Assembly (NCBI RefSeq): GCF_019049255.1
Contig: NZ_JAGMUJ010000023.1
Coordinates: forward strand, 1 to 64,000
From: Streptomyces sp. AC558_RSS880
GTDB lineage: Bacteria; Actinomycetota; Actinomycetes; Streptomycetales; Streptomycetaceae
Direction of reading: 5' to 3'
Length of the DNA stretch: 64,000 nt
Shown here piece by piece: positions 1-8,239 of the stretch (the stretch's first letter is position 1; each line of letters begins with the position of its first letter). Both the position numbers and the translations under genes were made by a program. The notes beneath the pieces are model-generated. The model worked only from the letters and a program-made list of their open reading frames with translations, ran no database searches and was not told where the DNA came from.

Positions 1-91
1 TCCGCCCCGTCCCTCCGCCCTGTCTCTCCGCCCCGTCCCCCGGCTCGCGCCTCCGCTGCGGAGAGCGCAAGCCGACGGACGGGCCGCCCGG

Positions 92-946
92 CTACTCCGG
101 CTGGTGCTCCGGTCCCCCGAAGTCCGGGCTCGAGTAGTCCGGGCTGGAGTAGCTGGGCCGTGTGCCGCGGGCCGCCCCCTCCTCCGGGCTGGAGAAGCCC
201 GGCCGTCCGTACCCCAGGTGCGGGATGCGGCCTGCCGGCGGGGGCGGTGCCGTGTGCTGCAGCGCGGAGACCGTCGCCGGGTCGGTGAGCGCGTCCCGCA
301 GGAACGGCAGGATCCCCTGCTTCAGCAGGGCCTCGCGCCAGGCGTCCCTGGCCCGGGTCACCTCCCCGTCGAGTTCGCGGTACGGGCCGCCGAGCGCCGA
401 AGGTTTGTTGCGCAGCGCGGTGAGCAGCAGGCCCACGGCGGCGACGAGGATGGCGACCGCCGTCACCGCGCCGAACACCCACCCCGTGGTGAGCATGGTC
501 CGGGCGAACGCGGCGCCGGGATCGAGCATCCGCAGGACGTAGCCGACGAGCAGGAAGATCGCGGCCGCGGTTCCGGCCAGGACGGGTGCCAGCACGGCGA
601 CGACGGCGACGACGCCGGCCCCGGTGGCCTCTCCCATGGTGGCGGCGAGCCCCACCGCGTGCGTGCCCGGCTCGCTGGGGCCGGACTCGCGGACGGACGG
701 GGTGGACGACGCCGGTGGCCGGCGCAGTTCCTCGCGGACCTTCACATAGTGCTGGTACTCGGTCGCCGCGGCCGCCGTGATGATCGCGGTGGCGTTGAGC
801 GCCATCGTGCGCAGTTGTTCCGAGTTGAGCCGCTGTCCGACCGCGGCCAGTTCCGGGTGGTGTGGCGCGGAGCGCAGCGCCTCATCGAGAATCCGCTCGT
901 ATTCCTGGCGGTCCTCGCTCAGCAGGTGCTGCGGAACGCTGTTCAT
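92..946 (-). CDS. Hypothetical two-helix membrane protein
   Basis: Unrecognised protein of 284 residues. The first ~95 residues are soluble and rich in Ala/Glu/Arg. Two hydrophobic segments follow (about 100-140 and 150-180), then a charged stretch and a proline/serine-rich tail with repeated SSPD/SSPE motifs. I chose the ATG at 946 over the one six bases upstream because a GGGGG run then lies 6-7 bases before it. The gene runs away from the metallophosphoesterase on the same strand, after a ~190 bp gap with no clear hairpin. The tail looks disordered and may be cytoplasmic. Nothing here supports a function. Confidence 0.7.
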   Translation of the reverse strand: MNSVPQHLLSEDRQEYERILDEALRSAPHHPELAAVGQRLNSEQLRTMALNATAIITAAAATEYQHYVKVREELRRPPASSTPSVRESGPSEPGTHAVGLAATMGEATGAGVVAVVAVLAPVLAGTAAAIFLLVGYVLRMLDPGAAFARTMLTTGWVFGAVTAVAILVAAVGLLLTALRNKPSALGGPYRELDGEVTRARDAWREALLKQGILPFLRDALTDPATVSALQHTAPPPPAGRIPHLGYGRPGFSSPEEGAARGTRPSYSSPDYSSPDFGGPEHQPE

Positions 947-1135
947 GTGCATCCCCCGATGCTCCGTAGGGCTTGGGGCTCGGCATGCTGACGAGCCGTC
1001 GGGCAGAAACGGAGGGGAGCCTGCTACGGATAAGCCGATGGTAGAGCGGTGACGGCGCGCGGTGACAGGGGGTTTACCGAAATTGGCACGTGCACGGTGC
1101 GGTTGCGGGCCGCACGGTCACGGCCCGCCGAACCG

Positions 1136-2212
1136 TCAGACGCCCAGCGGCAGTTGCTGGACCAGCAGTTTTCCGGCCATGGTGACCCCGCCGTCCATCG
1201 CGATGGCGAGTCCGTCGGCGTAGACATGAGGTCCGGTGACCACGGGGCCGCCGTCGTCCTCGCCGTCCTCGGAACCGACTTCGCCCGTCAGATACGGGAT
1301 CGGGCTGTGGCCGTGAACGACCCGGGTGCCGCCGTACGTATCCAGCAGGGAGCGCACCGCGTCGGCGCCGCCCTCGTCACGGAAGGAGAACCGCTTGGTG
1401 AACTTGCGGAACAGGTCCCAGACCTCGTCGGCGTCATTGCGGGTGAGCGTCTCGCGGACGGTGTCGTTGACCTCTTCGATGGAGCGGCCGTAGTCGAGGT
1501 AGGCGGTGGTGTCGGAGTGCAGCAGCAGGTGGCCGTCGACCTCCTCGACGGCGTCGAGGCGGGCCATCCACTGCAGGTGGTGGTCCTGGAGGCGGTCCAT
1601 GTCGGTCTTCTGCCCGCCGTTGAGCAGCCAGGCCGCCTGGAAGGTGGCGGTGCCCGCGCCGGAGTTGACGGGGGTGTCGCCGAACCGCTTGGCGCCGAGC
1701 AGCAGCAGCTCGTGGTTGCCCATGAGGGCCTTGCAGTAGCCGCCGGCGGCGGCGGCCTCGGCGGACAGCCGCATCACGAGGTCGATGACGCCGATGCCGT
1801 CCGGACCGCGGTCGGTGAAGTCTCCGAGGAACCACAGCCGCGCGGTGCCGGCGCACCACTGGCCCGCCGGGTCGAGCAGGCCCTGCTCCTGGAGGGCGGC
1901 CACCAGCTCGTCGAGGTAGCCGTGGACGTCGCCGACCACGTACAGCGGGCCCTGGCCGGTGGCGGGCTGCGGGGCGGGGACGGACGCGGGGTCGACGGTC
2001 ACCTGAACAGTGTCACCCCGATTGATGACGGGGAGGTCCCGCTGGGTGGGTGTGTATCCCTCCGGGTAGGCCTCCTCGGCGAGCGGGACGACGTCGCCGG
2101 GGTGCGTGCTCTGGACGTACGGACCGGTCTCGTGGACATACGCGGGCACCCGGAAGTCGCGCAACGTCGCCGTCCGCTCCACCTCGGGTCCCTGACCGGC
2201 CCCCTGAGTCAT
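1136..2212 (-). CDS. Calcineurin-like metallophosphoesterase
   Basis: A 358-residue phosphoesterase of the Ser/Thr protein phosphatase / diadenosine tetraphosphatase fold. The full di-metal signature is visible: GDVHG near residue 93, GDFTDRG near 130, GNHE near 165, then a lone His (LLLHSD, ~230) and GHSP (~300). These bind two metals and hydrolyse phosphoesters; the physiological substrate cannot be read from the sequence. The N-terminal ~90 residues precede the catalytic core and are not recognised. The ATG at 2212 is preferred because GGAGGGG sits about five bases upstream; longer in-frame starts lack this. It is monocistronic on the minus strand, with a 600 bp gap upstream containing repeats. 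Confidence 0.85.
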   Translation of the reverse strand: MTQGAGQGPEVERTATLRDFRVPAYVHETGPYVQSTHPGDVVPLAEEAYPEGYTPTQRDLPVINRGDTVQVTVDPASVPAPQPATGQGPLYVVGDVHGYLDELVAALQEQGLLDPAGQWCAGTARLWFLGDFTDRGPDGIGVIDLVMRLSAEAAAAGGYCKALMGNHELLLLGAKRFGDTPVNSGAGTATFQAAWLLNGGQKTDMDRLQDHHLQWMARLDAVEEVDGHLLLHSDTTAYLDYGRSIEEVNDTVRETLTRNDADEVWDLFRKFTKRFSFRDEGGADAVRSLLDTYGGTRVVHGHSPIPYLTGEVGSEDGEDDGGPVVTGPHVYADGLAIAMDGGVTMAGKLLVQQLPLGV

Positions 2213-2722
2213 CGACCCCTCCACCATCGCGCCGCTCCTGCACCGCGTCGGACTGCCTGGTCGCAGCGGCCCGCGGTGTCGTGGGCCCATCATAGGAATG
2301 CGGATCGCGCCGTGTGATGACCCAGGGGTGGTGAATCGGGGCGAGACTCCGGTTCACCGTGGCTTTCGCCCCGTTTGGGTGGGTCTTCGGCGGCCCTGGT
2401 CGCACACCTTACGCCGCTGACCGGTCCGTCCTCTTCCGGGAGCCCGGCCCGTTTCTCCCGGAGGGGTGCCCGGGAAACACCCTCGCGTCCCCTCTCCGGA
2501 GACGGAACCGTTCCTGCGGAGCCCGGACCCGTCCGTACGAGACCCTCCCCCGGAAGCGGAGCCGGGGTGCCGCCCCGACGCCGTTCCGGAAGCGGATCCG
2601 GCGCCGCCCCAAGTGCCCCGGATTCCGGCCTCGGCGTGCGTGACACGCCTTCTTCCGAGGCGCGACCGGTCGCCGAAGCCGCCGCTCTCCCCTCCGGAAG
2701 CGGAAGCTCCACGCTCCAGGCC

Positions 2723-2810
2723 GCGACACGCCCTGCCGGGCCCTGCGACATGCCCCGCCGGACCCTGCGACATGCCCTGCCGGGCCCTGCGGCACGCCCC
2801 GCCGGGCCCC
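2723..2810. repeat. Four tandem 22-bp imperfect repeats
   Basis: Four direct head-to-tail units of 22 bp start at 2723, 2745, 2767 and 2789, on the pattern GCGACAYGCCCYGCCGGRCC plus CT. Units differ at two to four positions. The period is not a multiple of three, so this is not a protein repeat. It lies just beyond the LacI-family stop codon inside a ~600 bp gene-free stretch (2213-2815). The rest of that stretch (about 2400-2710) holds degenerate CGGAAGCGGA-like motifs and no gene I can support. Confidence 0.8.
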
Positions 2811-2815
2811 TTGCG

Positions 2816-3928
2816 TCACTCCCCCTTCGGAGACCTCGGCGGACTGACCGTCGTACGGGGCGGCCGCCGCTGCGAGGAGGTCCGCACGATCAGCTCGGTC
2901 GGTATGACCTGCTCCACCGGCTGGTCCGAGTCGACCCCCTCGATGGCGTCGATGAGCAGCTGGATCACCGCCGTGCCGATGCGGCGCGGTTTGAGGGAGA
3001 GCGTGGTGACGGGCGGTTCGGTGTTGGCGTAGACCGTGGACTCGCTGCAGCAGACGAGCAGCAGGTCGTCCGGGACGCGCAGGCCGTAGCGGCGGGCGGC
3101 GGCGAGCAGATCGGTGCCGTTCGGATCGAACAGGCCGTAGACGGCGTCGGGCCGGTCGGGGCGGGCGAGCAGCCGGTCGGCGGCGACGGCACCCGCACAC
3201 GGATCGTGCGCCGGGTAGGCCTCGTAGACCGGGTCCTGGCCCACGCGCTCGCACCAGCGCAGGTACGCGGTGGTCGACAGGTGGGTGTACGTGTCGGTGG
3301 TGGTGCCGGTGAGCAGGCCGATGCGGCGGGCGCCGGCCTCGGCGAGGTGGTCGAGGATGCCGAGGACGGCGGCCTCGTGGTCGTTGTCGACCCAGGCGGT
3401 GACCGGCAGCGAGCCTGCCGGACGGCCGTCGGAGACGACGGGTAAGCCCTGCCGGACCAGTTCGCTGACGACCGGGTCCTGGTCGGAGGGGTCGATGACG
3501 ACCGTGCCGTCCAGGGCGACGTTGGACCACACGTCGTGGCGGGAGGTCGCGGGCAGGATGACGAGGGCGTAGCCGCGGGCGAGCGCGGCGGAGGTGGCGG
3601 CGCGCGCCATCTCGGCGAAGTACGCGAACTCGGTGAAGGTGAAAGGTTCATCCCCGTACGTCGTCACGGTCAGGCCGATGAGCCCGGACTTCCCGGTGCG
3701 GAGCGTTCGGGCGGCGGCCGAGGGGCGGTACCCCAGTCTGTCGGCCACCTCGCGGACGTGGCGCCGGGTGGCGTCCGGGAGCCTGCCCTTGCCGTTGAGG
3801 GCGTCGGAGACGGTCGTGATGGAGACTCCGGCGGCGGCGGCCACGTCCCTGATGCCCGCTCGACCCGGCCGGCTGCCTCGGCGTGAGGTTTCCGCGCGGC
3901 TCACCTGGTGCTTCCCTGCTGCTGTCAT
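2816..3928 (-). CDS. LacI-family transcriptional regulator
   Basis: A 370-residue repressor-type regulator. Residues ~25-48 form the LacI helix-turn-helix (IRDVAAAAGVSITTVSDAL), followed by a hinge helix (RPSAAARTLRTGKSG). The rest is a periplasmic-binding-protein-like effector domain, normally for a sugar or related ligand. The ATG at 3928 starts just upstream of the basic N-terminus and is more plausible than the longer frame. It is divergent from hisC across a 440 bp gap. No sugar-uptake genes are adjacent, so its targets are unknown; it probably controls at least itself. A GAACGTTC-centred palindrome lies in the gap. Confidence 0.88.
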   Translation of the reverse strand: MTAAGKHQVSRAETSRRGSRPGRAGIRDVAAAAGVSITTVSDALNGKGRLPDATRRHVREVADRLGYRPSAAARTLRTGKSGLIGLTVTTYGDEPFTFTEFAYFAEMARAATSAALARGYALVILPATSRHDVWSNVALDGTVVIDPSDQDPVVSELVRQGLPVVSDGRPAGSLPVTAWVDNDHEAAVLGILDHLAEAGARRIGLLTGTTTDTYTHLSTTAYLRWCERVGQDPVYEAYPAHDPCAGAVAADRLLARPDRPDAVYGLFDPNGTDLLAAARRYGLRVPDDLLLVCCSESTVYANTEPPVTTLSLKPRRIGTAVIQLLIDAIEGVDSDQPVEQVIPTELIVRTSSQRRPPRTTVSPPRSPKGE

Positions 3929-4041
3929 GGCGAGCCGATAGTAGGGCTCATGCGGCGGGGTAGGGCGGACGCATATGCACGCGTTGACAGGCACGTTTCT
4001 GCATGATCATTAAAGCCCAATTGCCTTGGAAATAAAGGTAG

Positions 4042-4053
4042 TTGAACGTTCCA
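4042..4053. promoter_or_regulatory. Candidate LacI-type operator
   Basis: TTGAACGTTCCA has a perfect 8-bp palindromic core, GAACGTTC, centred on CG as in many LacI-family operators. It lies about 115 bp upstream of the LacI-family start and 315 bp upstream of hisC. The rest of the 3929-4367 gap shows no gene or clear promoter. The assignment is inference from position and symmetry only. Confidence 0.35.
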
Positions 4054-4367
4054 ATGCCAAGACCTGACGTGTGGGTGCATGCGGACCTGCCGAGGGTGTG
4101 ATGTTGCGAAGAGGTCTCAACTCACCTGCACGGGGGATGCGCGCCACGGCGTAAGCCAGGGGCGCGTAGATATATGTACGGCACGCCCCTGGCCCGCACG
4201 TCATTCGTACACCTTCGGGCTACGTTGCCCTTGTTGCCACTGTGACGGACGGGGCCGGGAAGCAGCCGCCGCTCCTCTACGCGGCGGCGCCGAATCCTCA
4301 TAAGGTGAGCAGTATTGGATGTCGGCGGCGGACACGGGTGCCGCCGGTCTTCGCGAGGAGGACTGCG

Positions 4368-5450
4368 GTGAGCGAGACGAGCCCCAAGCTGCGCGCCGAG
4401 CTGGAGGGGATCCCCACGTACAAGCCGGGCAAGCCGGCGGCGGCGGCCGACGGACCGGTGGCGTACAAGCTGTCCTCCAACGAGAACCCCTACCCGCCGC
4501 TGCCCGGCGTGATGGAGACCGTGACGGCCGCGGCCTCCTCCTTCAACCGGTACCCGGACATGGCCTGTACGGCGCTGCTGGCCGAGCTGTCCGAGCGCTT
4601 CGCGGTCCCGGCCTCCCACCTGGCCACCGGCACCGGCTCGGTCGGTGTCGCCCAGCAGCTGCTGCAGGCCACGTCGGGCCCGGGCGACGAGGTGATCTAC
4701 GCCTGGCGGTCCTTCGAGGCGTACCCGATCATCACGCAGATCAGCGGTGCCACCTCGGTCCAGGTGCCGCTGACCCCGGGCGATGTGCACGACCTGGACG
4801 CGATGGCCGGGGCGATCACCGACCGGACCCGGCTCATCTTCGTCTGCAACCCCAACAACCCGACCGGCACGGTCGTACGGCGGGCCGAGCTGGAGCGCTT
4901 CCTCGACCGGGTGCCGAGCGACGTCCTGGTGGTGCTCGACGAGGCCTACCGCGAGTTCATCCGGGACACCGAGGTGCCGGACGGCGTCGAGATCTACCGC
5001 GAGCGGCCCAACGTCTGCGTCCTGCGGACCTTCTCCAAGGCGTACGGCCTGGCGGGGCTGCGCGTCGGTTTCGCCATCGCCCACGAGCCGGTGGCGGCGG
5101 CGCTGCGCAAGACGGCGGTACCGTTCGGGGTGAGCCAGATCGCGCAGGACGCCGCGATCGCCTCGCTGCGCGCCGAGGACGAGCTGATCGGCCGGGTCGG
5201 CTCGCTGGTCTGTGAGCGCAACCGCGTGATGGGGACGCTGCGGGACCAGGGCTGGACGGTGCCCGAGACCCAGGCCAACTTCGTCTGGCTGCGGCTGGGG
5301 GAGCGCACGGCGGCGTTCGCGCAGGCGTGCGAGCAGGCGGGTGCGGTCGTCCGGCCGTTCCCCGGGGAGGGTGTGCGGGTCACGGTCGGCGAGACCGAGG
5401 CGAACGACATCTTCCTGAAGGTGGCGGAGGGCTTCCGCAAGGAGCTCTGA
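4368..5450 (+). CDS. hisC: Histidinol-phosphate aminotransferase
   Basis: A 360-residue fold-type I PLP aminotransferase that transfers the amino group of glutamate in histidine biosynthesis (imidazole-acetol phosphate to L-histidinol phosphate). Visible landmarks are [11 protein letters not shown] near the N-terminus, NPNNPTGT, the DEAYREF motif, and the PLP-binding lysine K224 in [12 protein letters not shown]. The GTG at 4368 follows GAGGAGG with good spacing and gives the usual family length. It stands outside a his operon, so it is probably the second hisC copy common in Streptomyces. Related members act on aromatic amino acids, so the substrate is likely but not certain. A strong terminator follows directly. 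Confidence 0.9.
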   Translation: MSETSPKLRAELEGIPTYKPGKPAAAADGPVAYKLSSNENPYPPLPGVMETVTAAASSFNRYPDMACTALLAELSERFAVPASHLATGTGSVGVAQQLLQATSGPGDEVIYAWRSFEAYPIITQISGATSVQVPLTPGDVHDLDAMAGAITDRTRLIFVCNPNNPTGTVVRRAELERFLDRVPSDVLVVLDEAYREFIRDTEVPDGVEIYRERPNVCVLRTFSKAYGLAGLRVGFAIAHEPVAAALRKTAVPFGVSQIAQDAAIASLRAEDELIGRVGSLVCERNRVMGTLRDQGWTVPETQANFVWLRLGERTAAFAQACEQAGAVVRPFPGEGVRVTVGETEANDIFLKVAEGFRKEL

Positions 5451-5466
5451 CCGGCGCGTACGTCCA

Positions 5467-5495
5467 GGCGGCCGACGGCTTTCCCGTCGGCCGCC
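5467..5495 (+). terminator. hisC terminator hairpin
   Basis: A perfect 12-bp stem (GGCGGCCGACGG pairing with CCGTCGGCCGCC) with a 5-base loop begins 17 bp after the hisC stop. It has no long T-run, as is usual for Streptomyces hairpin terminators. Confidence 0.85.
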
Positions 5496-5588
5496 TTCGT
5501 GTGTGCCGGAAGGGTGCGCGAAGGGGCCGACGTCACAGGGGACCCCCCTTCCGGGTCTGAAAAACAGTAGGTCATAATTGCTTGTGAA

Positions 5589-5604
5589 TGTGAACGCGTT
5601 CACA
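5589..5604. promoter_or_regulatory. Rex operator (ROP) of the cyd operon
   Basis: TGTGAACGCGTTCACA is a perfect 16-bp palindrome 85 bp before the cydA start. A further TTGTGAA half-site at 5582-5588 overlaps the left side. It matches the consensus for Rex, the NADH-sensing repressor known to control cydABCD in S. coelicolor. A possible -10 (CATAAT, 5573-5578) lies just upstream, so bound Rex would block initiation or clearance. Expression should rise when oxygen limitation raises NADH/NAD+. Confidence 0.93.
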
Positions 5605-5689
5605 AGCGCATCCCGTTTTCGTCCGAGATGTCGAGGGACGAACGGGACCAAGCGGCCGCCGCGACCACGGCGAAGTAAGGAGCGACGAC

Positions 5690-7195
5690 GTGGATCTGGC
5701 TCTGGCGCCGGAGACCCTGGCGCGATGGCAGTTCGGTATCACCACCGTCTACCACTTCCTCTTCGTTCCCCTGACGATCTCGCTCGCCGCCCTCACCGCG
5801 GGGCTGCAGACCGCCTGGGTGCGCACGGAGAAGGAGAAGTACCTCAGGGCGACGAAGTTCTGGGGCAAGCTCTTCCTGATCAACATCGCGATGGGTGTGG
5901 TCACCGGCATCGTGCAGGAGTTCCAGTTCGGCATGAACTGGTCCGACTACTCGCGGTTCGTCGGTGACGTCTTCGGTGCCCCGCTCGCCTTCGAGGCCCT
6001 CATCGCCTTCTTCTTCGAGTCCACCTTCATAGGCCTGTGGATCTTCGGCTGGGACAAGCTGCCCAAGAAGATCCACCTGGCCTGCATCTGGATGGTCTCG
6101 ATCGGCACCCTGCTGTCGGCGTACTTCATCCTCGCCGCCAACTCCTGGATGCAGCACCCGGTCGGCTACCGGATCAACGAGGAGAAGGGCCGCGCCGAGC
6201 TCACCGACTTCTGGCTGGTGCTCACCCAGAACACCACGCTCAACCAGGTCTTCCACAGCTTCTCGGCGGCCTTCCTGACCGGCGGCGCCTTCATGGTGGG
6301 CATCGCCGCCTTCCACCTGATGCGGAAGAAGCACATCCCGGTGATGCGGACCTCGCTCCGGCTCGGCCTGGTCACCCTGGCGGTCGGCGGCCTGTTCACC
6401 GCGATCAGCGGCGACACCCTCGGCAAGGTCATGTACGAGCAGCAGCCGATGAAGATGGCCGCGGCCGAGGCCCTCTGGGACGGCGAGAAGCCGGCGCCGT
6501 TCTCCGTGTTCGCCTACGGCGACGTCGACAAGGGGCACAACAAGGTCGCCCTGGAGATCCCCGGCCTGCTGTCCTTCCTCGCCCACAGCGACTTCGAGTC
6601 GTACGTGCCCGGCATCAACGACACCAACGAGGCCCTCCGGGAGAAGTTCGGCCCCGGTGACTACAAGCCCATCGTCCCCGTCGCCTACTGGGGCTTCCGC
6701 TGGATGATCGGCTTCGGCATGGCCTCCTTCTCGCTCGGCCTCCTCGGCCTGTGGCTCACCCGCAGGAAGTTCCTGCTGCCGGCCGCCCACCGCACCGGGG
6801 AGGACGAGGTCCCGCGCCTGGTGCTGCTGAAGCAGCCGCTCGGTTCCCGGCTCACCCGGCTGTACTGGCTCCTGGCGCTGTGGACCATGGCGTTCCCGCT
6901 GATCGCCAACGCCTGGGGCTGGATCTTCACCGAGATGGGCCGACAGCCCTGGGTGGTCTACGGCGTGATGCGGACCGAGGACGCGGTCTCCCCCGGTGTG
7001 TCCACGGCCGAGGTCGTCACGTCGATGTCCGTCTTCACCCTGCTCTACGCCGTCCTGGCTGTCATCGAGGTCAAGCTGCTCGTCAAGTACGTCAAGGCGG
7101 GCCCGCCCGAGCTCAGCGACTCCGACCTCAACCCGCCCACGAAGCTCGGCGGCGACGTCCGTGACGCCGACAAGCCGATGGCCTTCTCGTACTAG
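5690..7195 (+). CDS. cydA: Cytochrome bd quinol oxidase subunit I
   Basis: The 501-residue subunit I carries haems b558, b595 and d, oxidises quinol and reduces O2 to water in the plasma membrane. Multiple hydrophobic helices are evident. The N-terminus (LARWQFGITTVYHFLFVPLTI) carries the conserved first-helix His. GRQPWVVYGVMRT near residue 420 is the conserved motif after the Q-loop. The GTG at 5690 has AAGGAG 7 bases upstream. It is the first gene of cydA-cydB-cydCD, with 20 bp to cydB. The upstream Rex operator indicates induction at low oxygen. Confidence 0.97.
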   Translation: MDLALAPETLARWQFGITTVYHFLFVPLTISLAALTAGLQTAWVRTEKEKYLRATKFWGKLFLINIAMGVVTGIVQEFQFGMNWSDYSRFVGDVFGAPLAFEALIAFFFESTFIGLWIFGWDKLPKKIHLACIWMVSIGTLLSAYFILAANSWMQHPVGYRINEEKGRAELTDFWLVLTQNTTLNQVFHSFSAAFLTGGAFMVGIAAFHLMRKKHIPVMRTSLRLGLVTLAVGGLFTAISGDTLGKVMYEQQPMKMAAAEALWDGEKPAPFSVFAYGDVDKGHNKVALEIPGLLSFLAHSDFESYVPGINDTNEALREKFGPGDYKPIVPVAYWGFRWMIGFGMASFSLGLLGLWLTRRKFLLPAAHRTGEDEVPRLVLLKQPLGSRLTRLYWLLALWTMAFPLIANAWGWIFTEMGRQPWVVYGVMRTEDAVSPGVSTAEVVTSMSVFTLLYAVLAVIEVKLLVKYVKAGPPELSDSDLNPPTKLGGDVRDADKPMAFSY

Positions 7196-7215
7196 GCCGA
7201 GGGAGCTGCACCGTC

Positions 7216-8220
7216 ATGGAACTGCACGACGTCTGGTTCGTACTGATCGCCGTCCTGTGGACCGGCTACTTCTTCCTGGAGGGCTTCGACTTCGGGGTCG
7301 GCGTCCTCACCCGGCTGCTCGCCCGCGACCGGGCCGAGAAGCGGGTACTGATCAACACCATCGGCCCCGTCTGGGACGGCAACGAGGTGTGGCTGCTCAC
7401 GGCCGGCGGCGCGACCTTCGCCGCCTTCCCCGAGTGGTACGCCACGCTCTTCTCCGGCTTCTACCTGCCGCTGCTGGCCATCCTGGTCTGCCTGATCATC
7501 CGCGGTGTCGCCTTCGAGTACCGGGCGAAGCGGCCGGAGGAGAACTGGCAGCGCAACTGGGAGACGGCGATCTTCTGGACCTCGCTGATCCCGGCCTTCC
7601 TGTGGGGCGTGGCCTTCGGGAACATCGTGCACGGCGTGAAGATCGACGCCGAGTTCGAGTACGTGGGCGGCGTCCGGGACCTGCTCAACCCGTACGCGCT
7701 GCTGGGCGGCCTGGTCACGCTGACGCTCTTCACCTTCCACGGCACGGTGTTCACGGCACTGAAGACGGTCGGGGAGATCCGGGAGCGGGCACGGAAGCTG
7801 GCCCTGCGCGTGGGTCTGGTCACGGCCGTACTGGCGTCGGCCTTCCTGCTGTGGACCCAGGCCGACCGCGGCGACGGCACCAGCCTGATCGCGCTGGTCG
7901 TGGCGGTCGCTTCCCTGGTCGCCGCCCTGACGGCGAACCAGGCGGGACGTGAGGGGTGGGCGTTCGCCCTGTCCGGCGTCACCATCGTGGCCGCCGTGGC
8001 GATGCTCTTCCTGACGCTGTTCCCGAACGTCATGCCGTCCACGCTGGACGCCGACTGGAGCCTGACCGTCACCAACGCCTCCTCCAGCCCCTACACCCTG
8101 AAGATCATGACCTGGCTCGCGGTGATCGCCACTCCGGTGGTGCTGCTCTACCAGGGCTGGACGTACTGGGTGTTCCGCAAGCGGATCGGTACCCAGCACA
8201 TCGCCGATCCCGTGCACTGA
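7216..8220 (+). CDS. cydB: Cytochrome bd quinol oxidase subunit II
   Basis: The 334-residue hydrophobic subunit II pairs with CydA in the bd oxidase. Family landmarks are the N-terminal LWTGYFFLEGFDFGVGVL segment and GPVWDGNEVWLL, followed by repeated transmembrane helices. The ATG at 7216 follows GGGAG. It lies 20 bp after cydA and almost touches cydCD, so all three should be one Rex-controlled transcript. Confidence 0.96.
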   Translation: MELHDVWFVLIAVLWTGYFFLEGFDFGVGVLTRLLARDRAEKRVLINTIGPVWDGNEVWLLTAGGATFAAFPEWYATLFSGFYLPLLAILVCLIIRGVAFEYRAKRPEENWQRNWETAIFWTSLIPAFLWGVAFGNIVHGVKIDAEFEYVGGVRDLLNPYALLGGLVTLTLFTFHGTVFTALKTVGEIRERARKLALRVGLVTAVLASAFLLWTQADRGDGTSLIALVVAVASLVAALTANQAGREGWAFALSGVTIVAAVAMLFLTLFPNVMPSTLDADWSLTVTNASSSPYTLKIMTWLAVIATPVVLLYQGWTYWVFRKRIGTQHIADPVH

Positions 8221-8225
8221 GGTGT

Positions 8226-8239
8226 GTTTCACGTGAAAC
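8226..8239. promoter_or_regulatory. parS site (ParB binding), copy 1
   Basis: GTTTCACGTGAAAC is a perfect match to the 14-bp Streptomyces parS palindrome bound by ParB for origin-region segregation. It overlaps the start region of cydCD, so the same bases may encode FHVK or lie partly in the leader. Confidence 0.93.

Noticed and set aside
2723..2810. 22-bp repeats as a mini-CRISPR
   Set aside because: Units are adjacent with no spacer, so this is a tandem repeat.
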